Below, one piece after another: positions 1-6,562 of a stretch of 6,562 nucleotides of DNA. The stretch spans positions 1-6,562 of the forward strand of contig JBKQSL010000123.1 in the NCBI GenBank assembly GCA_052143655.1, in the 5' to 3' direction. The DNA comes from CAVSUR01 sp052143655. Its GTDB lineage: Bacteria; Actinomycetota; Actinomycetes; Streptosporangiales; Streptosporangiaceae. A program made the position numbers and the translations under genes. The notes under the pieces were generated by a model. The model made no database searches. It was not told the DNA's origin and worked only from the letters and a program-made list of their open reading frames with translations. Each line of letters opens with the position of its first letter. Position 1 is the stretch's first letter.

Positions 1-112
1 GCTGACCCGCCGGCAACCACCCGGCCAGGGCCCAGCAGCCCCCGGCAGGAAGTCACCACCCAGACCTGCCACAACATGCACATCGAACGCTGCCGACTCA
101 TGTGCAAACATC

Positions 113-502
113 GTGGCCGCTAACACCATCCACCACTCCGACGCCGGCGGTGAGTACCTGGCCATCCGCTACGGGCGGGAGCTGACCGCGGCCGGGATCA
201 CCCCGTCGGTCGGATCGCCCGGCGATTCCTACGACAACGCCCTGGCCGAGTCGATCATCGGCCTGTACAAGAGCGAGGTCATCGCCCACCAGGGACCGTG
301 GCGCGACCTCGCCCAGGTGGAGGCCGCCACCGCCGCCTGGGCCGGCTGGTTCAACCAGCAGCGGCTGTTCTGGGCCATCGGCAGGCGGCCGCCGGCCGAG
401 TACGAGCAGGCCTGCTACGCAGGCGAGCTGGACCCGGCCGCCCTCACACCGGGCCGCAAGAGACCCGGCAAGAGCACCAGGAAGACCAGGAAAACCAGGT
501 AA
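113..502 (+). pseudogene. IS3-family transposase (OrfB), C-terminal catalytic fragment
   Basis: This is the C-terminal part of a DDE transposase/integrase core (rve type) that would cut and join IS3-family element ends. Numbering from the GTG at 113, HHSD carries the second catalytic Asp (D10). The block GDSYDNALAES carries the catalytic Glu (E46), giving exactly 35 residues between them, the DD(35)E spacing of IS3 elements. K53 follows seven residues after the Glu, as usual. The motif WAGWFNQQRL...RRPPAEYE matches the family's conserved WYNxxRxH...PxxYE tail. About 129 residues remain of the roughly 280-300 expected, and the first catalytic Asp and HTH region are missing. The frame stays open back to base 2, but residues upstream of about 118 do not resemble a transposase. 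The break is therefore probably a real truncation or rearrangement near 113-130, not the window edge. GTG 113 is just the first available start, with no good ribosome binding site. The basic Lys/Arg/Thr-rich end (GKSTRKTRKTR) is low complexity. Not expected to be active. Confidence 0.85.
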
Positions 503-512
503 AGGAGGCGGC

Positions 513-614
513 ATGGCCGCCACTGGCCTATTCCGGCGGGCTCCGCCCGCACCCGCTGGGGCGCTGCCCCAGGCCCCGGCCCTCCTCAGAGATGGGGTAA
601 ACCCCGGACAGTGA
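513..614 (+). CDS. possible 33-codon small ORF behind the transposase stop
   Basis: An ATG at 513 follows AAAGGAGG (501-508) by four bases, the strongest Shine-Dalgarno match on this side of the window. That sequence overlaps the transposase TAA (500-502), giving a layout suited to translational coupling. The predicted peptide (MAATGLFRRAPPAPAGALPQ..., 33 residues, stop TGA 612-614) is rich in Ala and Pro. It has no recognisable domain, signal peptide or membrane segment, and two strong hairpins lie inside it. I do not recognise it. The Shine-Dalgarno match could be coincidental in such GC-rich DNA, so this is a weak call. Confidence 0.2.
   Translation: MAATGLFRRAPPAPAGALPQAPALLRDGVNPGQ
536..572 (+). 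terminator. tandem GC hairpins after the transposase, possible terminator
   Basis: Two perfect stem-loops lie back to back. The first is GCGGGC-TCC-GCCCGC (536-550; 6-bp stem, 3-nt loop). The second is CTGGGGC-GCT-GCCCCAG (556-572; 7-bp stem, 3-nt loop). No T-run follows, so this would be an actinobacterial U-less (I-shaped) terminator or IS-end secondary structure protecting against read-through. The position 34 bp after the transposase stop supports that reading. Confidence 0.35.
594..610 (-). repeat. possible right terminal inverted repeat of the IS3 element
   Basis: About 90-110 bp after the transposase stop the minus strand reads 5'-TGTCCGGGGTTTACCCC. It starts with TG, so the plus strand ends in CA, as IS3-family termini do, and lies at the expected distance from the end of orfB. 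It also contains a small GGGG-TAAA-CCCC palindrome. No matching left end is visible in the window, so the assignment rests on position and terminal dinucleotide only. Confidence 0.3.
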
Positions 615-858
615 AAGGGGGGCACGGGGCCGGCATCTCCTCGCCGGGTTGGTCATCGATGCCACCGAGCCCCCGGCCAGGTCAAGGGCGCCTTCGGCGT
701 CGCACGCGAGGGGCACGCGAGGGGCGCAAGCGCCCCCCCTTGCCCCGTCCGGGGAACCGGCGGCACCCACCAGGAGCTGCCCGACGAGCGAGATGCCGGC
801 CCGTCAGGGCAACCCGCGCGGCAGCAGCCGCCGGACGGCGAACACGCACCATCACGGT
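615..858. other. gene-less GC-rich spacer
   Basis: I find no convincing gene on either strand. The longer open frames here are low-complexity Arg/Ala/Pro/Gly translations typical of random GC-rich DNA. The stretch holds an 11-bp tandem repeat and a hairpin, listed separately. Confidence 0.55.
703..736. repeat. 11-bp tandem repeat plus adjacent hairpin
   Basis: CACGCGAGGGG occurs twice in exact tandem (703-713 and 714-724). The second copy runs into the perfect palindrome GGGGCGCAAGCGCCCC (721-736: 6-bp stem, CAAG loop), followed by more C residues. No gene is associated. It may be simple slippage in GC-rich DNA. Confidence 0.6.
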
Positions 859-870
859 GAACAGATGTTC
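859..870. promoter_or_regulatory. LexA (SOS) box-like site GAAC-N4-GTTC
   Basis: The sequence GAACAGATGTTC is a near-perfect palindrome fitting GAAC-N4-GTTC, the core of the LexA-binding SOS box known from mycobacteria and other actinobacteria (also shared with the Bacillus Cheo box). A further GAACA half-site follows at 876-880, five bases on. No intact gene starts within reach on either strand, so the regulated gene, if any, is lost or unrecognised. I saw no other GAAC-N4-GTTC in the window. The core match is good but the flanking bases are not the usual TC...GA. Confidence 0.3.
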
Positions 871-891
871 GGAAAGAACAAAACAGAAAGA

Positions 892-987
892 TCATCTACT
901 GGCTGACCAAGGCGCCGCCGAGTTACCGTAGATGACATAGACCTCCCAGACAGCAAGATCTGGGAGAACCGAGTCTCTATCAGACTC
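892..987. other. three consecutive stem-loops in an AT-richer island
   Basis: Stem 1 pairs TCATCTAC (892-899) with GTAGATGA (928-935), extended by GG/CC across one bulged T. Stem 2 pairs CTCCCAGA (943-950) with TCTGGGAG (959-966), 8 bp perfect with an 8-nt loop. Stem 3 pairs GAGTCT (971-976) with AGACTC (982-987) with a 5-nt loop. The surrounding 120 bases (841-960) are about 50% G+C, far below the rest. The stems could belong to a structured RNA, an attenuator, or a remnant of transferred DNA. No known RNA family is recognised. Confidence 0.35.
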
Positions 988-1021
988 AGGGCGGTCCACT
1001 TCGCCGCCACGGCCGCGCGAC

Positions 1022-1081
1022 ACCATCGCGAAGCCGACGGCGATCAGCGCGACCATCGCGAAGCCGACGGCGATCAGCGCG
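1022..1081. repeat. exact 30-bp tandem duplication
   Basis: Two identical 30-bp units (1022-1051 and 1052-1081, each beginning ACCATCGCGAAGCCGACGGC) lie in perfect tandem. The unit is a multiple of three, so on the minus strand it repeats ten residues, ALIAVGFAMV, without changing frame. Perfect identity implies a recent event such as slippage or unequal crossover. Confidence 0.95.
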
Positions 1082-1107
1082 CCGATAACCGGCCCCGCCA
1101 GGTACAC

Positions 1108-1453
1108 CTACTAACTCATCCAGTAACCGCTGACCAGGGCCGAGCCAAACGACCAGGCTCTTCGGACAAGCTATCCCTGGGCCTGACACCACCTTGCGAT
1201 CCAGCGCCTGGAGTCGCCAGCAAAGCGGGAGGAGGAGGCCGCGGTATGCGGACCAGCTGGCCATCTCCGCGGCTGCAAAGCCCCCGAACCGGCTCATCTG
1301 TGCTCGCCATTCACCTCCCGCGCGGACAATGAAGAACGCGCCGAGTCGGCGATCGGGTGCCATGAGCTGACTGCTGCGGCACGCCGGAGAGGTGACCTGG
1401 TGTTACTGCTCACCGTGGGGGCTCACAAGGGCGGGCCGGCGCGGCGGCTAGCC
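1108..1453. other. region with no recognisable gene
   Basis: A minus-strand frame (ATG 1363 running into 986) is open for 125 codons. It lacks a Shine-Dalgarno, overlaps the membrane-protein remnant in a different frame, and matches no family I know. No tRNA, repeat or strong hairpin was seen. The short palindrome GGCTAGCC (1446-1453) abuts the end of the oxidoreductase gene. The stretch is most likely eroded coding or intergenic DNA. Confidence 0.5.
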
Positions 1454-2026
1454 TTATCGGACAATGCGCAGCGCGAGCTTGCGGTTGCCGCCGTTCTGGC
1501 TGACCAGCGCGAACCACAGCGGCAGCAGGGCGTCGACGGTCGCCGTCGCGCTCGCGTCGCCGACGAAGGCCGGCTCGAGCCCGACGGCGCTGATGAGTTC
1601 CCCGGCCGGCGCCCGCGCCTCGGGATCGGCGGCGAAGAACAGGCTCGCGCCGGGCACCGGATCGGCGAAGTTCTCCCAGCCCAGCGTGTTGAACGCGCGC
1701 ACATACCGGGCCAGCGGCGCGGCGTCCGCGATCAATGCCCGGCTGTCGAACTCCGCCGCGCCCATCCGGTTCACCGCATCGATCACCACCTTGCCCGCAA
1801 GCGCCGCGCCCTGCTCCCTCACGACATCCGGCACGGCCTGACCGGGGACGGCCAGCAATACCACCTCGGCGTCTTTCAGCGCCTCGCCGATGCTGCGCAC
1901 CGGTGCCCCGCCCGGGCCTTCGCCGGAGCCGTCCCGGGCTCCGTAGACCACGTCGTGCCCGGCCGCGCGCCACCTGGTCCCGAGCGTTCCGCCGATGTTG
2001 CCCTTGCCGATCACCGCTATCCTCAT
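1454..2026 (-). CDS. NAD(P)-binding oxidoreductase, F420_oxidored-type (NADPH:F420 reductase-like)
   Basis: An intact 190-residue cytosolic protein. It opens with MRIAVIGKGNIGGTLG, a dinucleotide-binding Rossmann beta-strand and glycine motif (G7-x-G9-x-x-G12). GHDVVYGAR follows, where R31 sits at the position that often selects NADP(H) through its 2'-phosphate. The second half of the fold shows AEVVLLAVPGQAV (about 54-65), KVVIDAVN (79-86) and RAFNTLGWENF (110-120), the order seen in the PF03807 family of F420-dependent NADP reductases and relatives. The C-terminus ends ...NGGNRKLALRIVR. Likely role: hydride transfer with NADP(H), with F420 or a small substrate as partner; the partner cannot be read from sequence. 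The start at 2026 is chosen because family members begin at MRI-VIG. An in-frame ATG at 2065 would add 13 residues. Neither start has a clear Shine-Dalgarno. The gene stands alone, flanked by broken genes. Confidence 0.85.
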   Translation of the reverse strand: MRIAVIGKGNIGGTLGTRWRAAGHDVVYGARDGSGEGPGGAPVRSIGEALKDAEVVLLAVPGQAVPDVVREQGAALAGKVVIDAVNRMGAAEFDSRALIADAAPLARYVRAFNTLGWENFADPVPGASLFFAADPEARAPAGELISAVGLEPAFVGDASATATVDALLPLWFALVSQNGGNRKLALRIVR

Positions 2027-2287
2027 GCCCGCCCGCAACCACTGTGACGCCCGTCTCATTCCCATGCCGCGCCACGGCGGCGAGTCGGCCGCTCGCCTGC
2101 CAGGCCCAGCGGCACCGGAGAAGGCGCTCCACTAACCGATATGCGCGGGTGAGAGCTCAAGTACGCGCGGAGACGTGACCCGTCCAGATCGGGACGATCT
2201 GCGTGCCCCGCGAGGCCGACACGGCTCCTGAACGCTCGGTCGTGCCTATGGGCGAGCGGATGCAGATGCGCGGTTCAGGTCAGGCGT
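2027..2287. other. intergenic region upstream of the oxidoreductase gene
   Basis: I see no gene here. An open plus-strand frame (2203-2415) lacks any known motif and runs antisense into the DHFR-family pseudogene. The stretch should contain the promoter of the minus-strand oxidoreductase gene, but no clear -35/-10 pair stands out. It contains the palindrome at 2185-2201. Confidence 0.5.
2185..2201. promoter_or_regulatory. 17-bp perfect palindrome, candidate operator
   Basis: CAGATCG-GGA-CGATCTG has perfect 7-bp arms and a 3-nt centre. It lies about 160 bp upstream of the oxidoreductase start (minus strand) and about 90 bp past the end of the DHFR-family pseudogene. The arm length and central spacing suit a dimeric regulator such as a TetR- or MarR-type protein, or an RNA hairpin terminating the pseudogene transcript. 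No regulator gene is nearby. Confidence 0.3.
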
Positions 2288-2852
2288 TCAGGTGCTGGCT
2301 GGCGGCCTGCACGGAAGTTGATCGCGCTGGCCTTGGCAGGTGTAGACGGTCTCCACCGAGCCACGTGAAGGGCACGCTCACGCTGGAAGGTCAGCCCGGT
2401 GTCTGGACTGAGTGATGCGTCAGCCGCATCCCGGCCTCGAACAGCAACGGCAGCACGGTCGCTTCGAGCTTGTCGAGCGCTGCGAGGGCGCGGAAGGTCT
2501 CGATCGTGCGCGGGCTGCCGGCGAGGTGGACGCCGCCTCCTTGCTGGCTGCCCAGAGCTTGTCCAGCAGCAGGGCCGGATCGCTGTCCGTGACCACGTGG
2601 CCGGATATGCCGGGCGGGCGTTGCGAGCAGAGCACCAAAACGTTCAGGTGCGGCCACAGCCAGCGGTCGCTGGTGAGTGCAGGCTCGAACGTTACCCGGC
2701 CCCATCAGCGCCGCCTCGCAGCCCTCGAGAAACCCCTGGATGCCGTGGCTCTGGCCGGGGACGAACGCCGGATCGGCGGCCAGCGCCGGCCACCCACCCG
2801 GCGTGGTCACGTAGCCGTCGGTACTCATGCTCATGCGGGCATGGATGTGCAT
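2288..2852 (-). pseudogene. dihydrofolate reductase / RibD C-terminal family gene, frameshifted
   Basis: The intact relative would be a roughly 185-190 residue NADPH-dependent reductase of the RibD_C (DHFR-like) family. Fragments appear in order but in changing frames. Frame 1 (from ATG 2852) has RMSMSTDGYVTTPGGWPAL through GCEAALMG. An extra base near 2700 moves to frame 2 with RVTFEPAL, LNVLVLCSQRPPG and VVTDSDPALLLDKLW. A shift near 2540 returns to frame 1 with GGVHLAGSPRTIETFRAL and LDKLEATVLPLLFEAGMRLT. A shift near 2415 gives LSPDTGLTFQRERAL. A last shift near 2365 gives GSVETVYTCQ and a TGA at 2288-2290. Taken together these rebuild a full-length protein, so the gene decayed in place by small indels and was not truncated. 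A good Shine-Dalgarno (AAGGGAG, 2866-2860, 7 bases before the ATG) survives. It lies back to back with the rhodanese remnant. Sequencing error is an alternative, but four errors in 565 bp beside an intact 2.5-kb gene is unlikely. Confidence 0.85.
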
Positions 2853-2869
2853 CTGATGGCTCCCTTCCG

Positions 2870-3017
2870 GGCCCCGTCGTCCTTGTCCTCGCGCCCGCCT
2901 CCGTCGTGCGGGACATTGCGGCGGATTGGCCTGCGCGAGGCCACCGACTTGGACGGCGGGTTCCAGGCCTGGAAGGCGGCCGGCCTGCCAACGCGCCCGG
3001 CCCAGCCGCTGGGCTGA
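2870..3017 (+). pseudogene. rhodanese-domain protein, C-terminal fragment
   Basis: The plus strand ends in TLRRIGLREATDL and DGGFQAWKAAGLPT, stop TGA 3015-3017. This is the hallmark C-terminal block of single-domain rhodanese (sulfurtransferase) proteins: 'LRRxGLxxATDLxGGFxAWxAAGLPT'. Just upstream, in a different frame from 2870, PVVLVLA resembles the beta-strand that normally leads into the catalytic Cys loop (VLVC-x-x-G-x-R-S). The Cys loop itself is not present and the frame changes near 2890-2910. The N-terminal half is missing, because the sequence before 2868 is the start and ribosome binding site of the divergent DHFR-family pseudogene. About 50 of roughly 110-130 residues remain. Not functional; likely a product of a deletion or recombination that joined the two genes. 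Confidence 0.75.
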
Positions 3018-3062
3018 TGCGGGCCGGAGGCTCAGAGCGAGACCGAGCCCGATGCGCTCAGC

Positions 3063-3122
3063 GGTGACGGCTGCCAGGACGCGCCGGCCGCCATCACCGC
3101 GGCCGTGTTATCTGCCGTCACC
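3063..3122. repeat. nested inverted repeat, possible bidirectional terminator
   Basis: Outer arms GGTGACGGC (3063-3071) and GCCGTCACC (3114-3122) are perfect over 9 bp. Within them CGGCCGC (3085-3091) and GCGGCCG (3099-3105) form a 7-bp stem with a 7-nt loop. The structure starts 46 bp after the rhodanese stop, between convergent remnants, which fits a terminator. A tiny mobile-element relic is the alternative. There is no T-run. Confidence 0.35.
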
Positions 3123-3213
3123 TCCCTTCATATCTGCCCCGGGACGGGTTCGTTCCACCGCAAGCACGGCAAGGCTTCGCAGTAGCCGACGGTTGCCGCC
3201 GACGGTCCCTCGG

Positions 3214-3241
3214 CTTGCCGGGCATCCCCATGACCGGCAAG
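3214..3241. repeat. 8-bp inverted repeat
   Basis: CTTGCCGG (3214-3221) and CCGGCAAG (3234-3241) pair perfectly around a 12-nt loop. It lies about 70 bp beyond the 3' end of the minus-strand methionine synthase remnant, so it could be that gene's old terminator. Such stems also arise by chance in DNA this GC-rich. Confidence 0.25.
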
Positions 3242-3312
3242 GACGTTACCGGAGCGCGAGCGGACGGGACCCGCATCGCGCGCCGCGGGCGCGGTTGTGC
3301 TTGAGGTCGGGT

Positions 3313-3615
3313 TCAGGTGCCCGGCAAGTCCCGGGCGGCGCGGACGAGCAGCGCGACCTTGGCGCGCTGCGCCTCTGCAGTGATGGCGTTGCCAACCACC
3401 GAGGTGGCGAAGCCACACTGCGGGCTCAGCGCGAGCCGGTCAGCATCGACCACGGATCGTGCCGGGCCGAGCCGGGCCTTGATCTGGTCCAGCGAATCGA
3501 GCCGTGTGGTCTTCGTCGCATCCAGCTGAATGTCGGTACAGCCCAGCTGCGGGCCTTCCGTCCCCTGGTCAGCCAGCACGGCTGTGATTACCCACCCGCT
3601 CGATCCGCTGGCCAA
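3313..3615 (-). pseudogene. cobalamin-independent methionine synthase (MetE-like), C-terminal fragment
   Basis: Intact relatives (about 340-375 residues in the short MetE-like family) transfer a methyl group from a methyl donor to homocysteine using a bound zinc. Here only the last part of the barrel remains. From about 3546 the minus strand reads LGCTDIQLDATKTTRLDSLD, then DADRLALSPQCGFATS and VGNAITAEAQRAKVALLV, ending in TGA (3313-3315). LALSPQCGF contains the conserved zinc-ligand Cys (C67 of this frame), so the end of the gene is well preserved. The first 23 residues from the TTG at 3615 are unlike the family, a TGA stop lies a few codons further upstream, and no preceding domain is found in any frame. 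The gene is therefore truncated at its 5' side. No Shine-Dalgarno is visible at 3615. Neighbouring remnants are of unrelated function. Confidence 0.8.
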
Positions 3616-3864
3616 CCTCCGGCTGTCGATCGACGCTCAGCGCGTCGCGGGCGCTGCGATCCACCGGCTGGCCTATGAGGTGGTCGGCGACCGCAGGCTG
3701 CTGACGGGGGATTCAGCTCGTACGCCTTTGGCGGCAGACCCGGGCGTGGGCCGGTTATGACTGCCCGGATGGGATTACCGCGGCATGCAGCCGTGTCTTC
3801 CCGTCGCGCTTTCGCTGGCCGCCATCGTGTCCGCGGGCAGGCGCATTCGATGCGCAGGCCAGGG
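3616..3864. other. gene-less region upstream of glgP
   Basis: A plus-strand frame (3530-3760) contains the plausible-looking string NLRLSIDAQRVAGAAIHRL, but it overlaps the methionine synthase remnant antisense and I cannot assign it. No other gene is visible. It contains the palindrome at 3841-3855 and probably the glgP control region. Confidence 0.45.
3841..3855. promoter_or_regulatory. 15-bp palindrome upstream of the glgP promoter, candidate operator
   Basis: GCGCAT-TCG-ATGCGC has perfect 6-bp arms and a 3-nt centre. It lies 47-61 bp before the glgP start codon and about 10 bp before the weak -35 element. This is a position where an activator, or a repressor with partial overlap, could act. 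It does not match a regulator site I can name. Confidence 0.35.
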
Positions 3865-3895
3865 TCTGTCGCCGCCGGGCGCTGTGGTTTAGGTT
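3865..3895 (+). promoter_or_regulatory. putative leaderless promoter of glgP
   Basis: The hexamer TAGGTT (3890-3895) fits the actinobacterial -10 consensus TANNNT and ends six bases before the ATG at 3902. Transcription would therefore start at or next to the A of the start codon. A weak -35-like TCTGTC lies at 3865-3870 with a 19-bp spacer. There is no Shine-Dalgarno between the -10 and the ATG, which is what a leaderless mRNA would look like. This is a pattern inference, not a measured start site. Confidence 0.45.
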
Positions 3896-3901
3896 CGGAT
3901 C

Positions 3902-6421
<2,520 letters not shown>

Positions 6422-6446
6422 CTGGCGTTCGTGTCGGCGGCGCCAG
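6422..6446 (+). terminator. weak hairpin after the glgP stop
   Basis: CTGGCG (6422-6427) pairs with CGCCAG (6441-6446) around a 13-nt loop. G-U pairs could lengthen the stem by two. It starts at the base after the stop codon and has no T-run, so it is only a possible intrinsic terminator. Confidence 0.25.
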
Positions 6447-6562
6447 GGACGCGGGGACCAGCCAATGTCAGGAGCCGAGCAGACCCCCGGTGACGACGCG
6501 GACCGCTCCAGCGCGCACTAGCGATCGGGAATGTGGCCCAGGATTGCATGCGCACGCCAGGT
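6447..6562. other. downstream flank, no gene recognised
   Basis: A short plus-strand frame (ATG 6465 to TAG 6519-6521, 18 residues) lacks a convincing ribosome binding site. No remnant or RNA gene is recognised before the window ends. Confidence 0.5.

Larger units (their letters stand above)
892..1107 (-). pseudogene. remnant resembling aquaporin-family (MIP) channel C-terminus
   Basis: Reading the minus strand from GTG 1107, the translation begins VYLAGPVIGALIAVGFAMV and continues, after an exact repeat of ALIAVGFAMV, into SRGRGGEVDRPE. A 'YLxGPxxGAxxAVGFAxVLRGxGG' pattern is what I associate with the last membrane helix and tail of actinobacterial aquaporin/MIP channels, which would make this a lost membrane pore gene. 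Only about 35 residues fit. Two in-frame TAG codons sit immediately before the GTG, so nothing upstream can be joined in this frame. The duplication stretches the helix from about 19 to 29 hydrophobic residues. The tail down to the stop (TGA at 892-894) is unfamiliar and overlaps the stem-loop island. The family call is from motif memory and could be wrong; another polytopic membrane protein is possible. Confidence 0.4.
3018..3312. other. intergenic region with inverted repeats, no gene recognised
   Basis: It lies between the ends of two converging remnants (rhodanese on plus, methionine synthase on minus). Open frames on both strands are Arg/Pro/Ala-rich and match nothing I know. Two inverted repeats are listed separately. 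A 9-bp direct repeat GCCGACGGT is at 3185-3193 and 3198-3206. Confidence 0.5.

Noticed and set aside
98..625. 175-codon minus-strand open frame
   Set aside because: It is antisense to the well-supported transposase fragment and shows low-complexity Gly/Ala/Pro/Arg content with no motif.
703..1081. Possible CRISPR array or satellite
   Set aside because: There are only two-copy tandem repeats with no spacers of regular length, so it is not an array.
906..1330. Plus-strand open frame containing VDDIDLPDSKIWENRVSIRLR
   Set aside because: The start looks protein-like, but there is no start codon or ribosome binding site. It crosses the tandem repeat as HREADGDQRD and then becomes low complexity. 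No family is recognised.
986..1363. 125-codon minus-strand open frame
   Set aside because: It has no Shine-Dalgarno and no known motif, and its second half is a shifted-frame reading of the membrane-helix remnant and its repeat.
1400..2132. Long open frames on both strands over the oxidoreductase gene
   Set aside because: They are shadows of the intact F420_oxidored-type gene in high-GC DNA. Only the frame with the Rossmann motif carries family features.
2399..3067. Plus-strand open frames of 200-222 codons
   Set aside because: Most of their length is antisense to the DHFR-family pseudogene. Only the last 50 codons of one frame (rhodanese end) are genuine.
2926..3678. 250-codon plus-strand open frame
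   Set aside because: An Arg/Pro/Ser-rich translation in the wrong frame for rhodanese and antisense to the methionine synthase remnant, with no motif.
3530..3760. Plus-strand frame with NLRLSIDAQRVAGAAIHRLAY
   Set aside because: It could be a fragment of something, but it starts antisense inside the methionine synthase remnant and I cannot match it to any family, so no gene is called.

Overview
The window is high-GC DNA, roughly 70% G+C by eye, with strongly G/C-biased third codon positions in the intact genes. There is an apparently leaderless TANNNT-type promoter and an NADP/F420-type oxidoreductase. All of this points to a chromosomal segment of an actinomycete (Actinomycetota). The genus cannot be fixed from the sequence alone.

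Layout. Positions 1-614 hold the 3' half of an IS3-family transposase (plus strand) and what may be the right end of that element. Positions 615-1107 contain no intact gene. This stretch has short repeats, a GAAC-N4-GTTC site resembling an actinobacterial LexA box, a clearly AT-richer island (about 840-990) with three successive stem-loops, and a minus-strand remnant that looks like the last membrane helix of an aquaporin-family (MIP) channel with an exact 30-bp tandem duplication. Positions 1108-1453 show no recognisable gene. Positions 1454-2026 (minus) carry an intact NAD(P)-binding oxidoreductase of the F420_oxidored type. Positions 2027-2287 are intergenic, with one strong 17-bp palindrome. 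Positions 2288-2852 (minus) are a dihydrofolate-reductase/RibD-C family gene broken by about four frame changes. It sits head to head with the 3' end of a rhodanese gene (2870-3017, plus). Positions 3018-3312 are intergenic with two inverted repeats. Positions 3313-3615 (minus) hold the C-terminal end of a cobalamin-independent methionine synthase (MetE-like) gene. After a further gene-less stretch with a palindrome and a putative leaderless promoter, a complete glycogen/alpha-glucan phosphorylase gene (glgP) fills 3902-6421. A weak hairpin and about 115 uncharacterised bases follow.

Interpretation. Only two genes look functional: the oxidoreductase and glgP. They are on opposite strands and do not form an operon. 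GlgP releases glucose-1-phosphate from glycogen or other alpha-1,4-glucans and appears to be transcribed alone. The left 3.6 kb reads as a gene graveyard: five broken or partial genes of unrelated function in small pieces, consistent with a decaying, rearrangement-prone spot next to an insertion-sequence remnant. I did not find a convincing new multigene system. The most useful second looks are the LexA-like site and structured AT-rich island, the reconstructible DHFR-family pseudogene, and the glgP promoter/palindrome arrangement.
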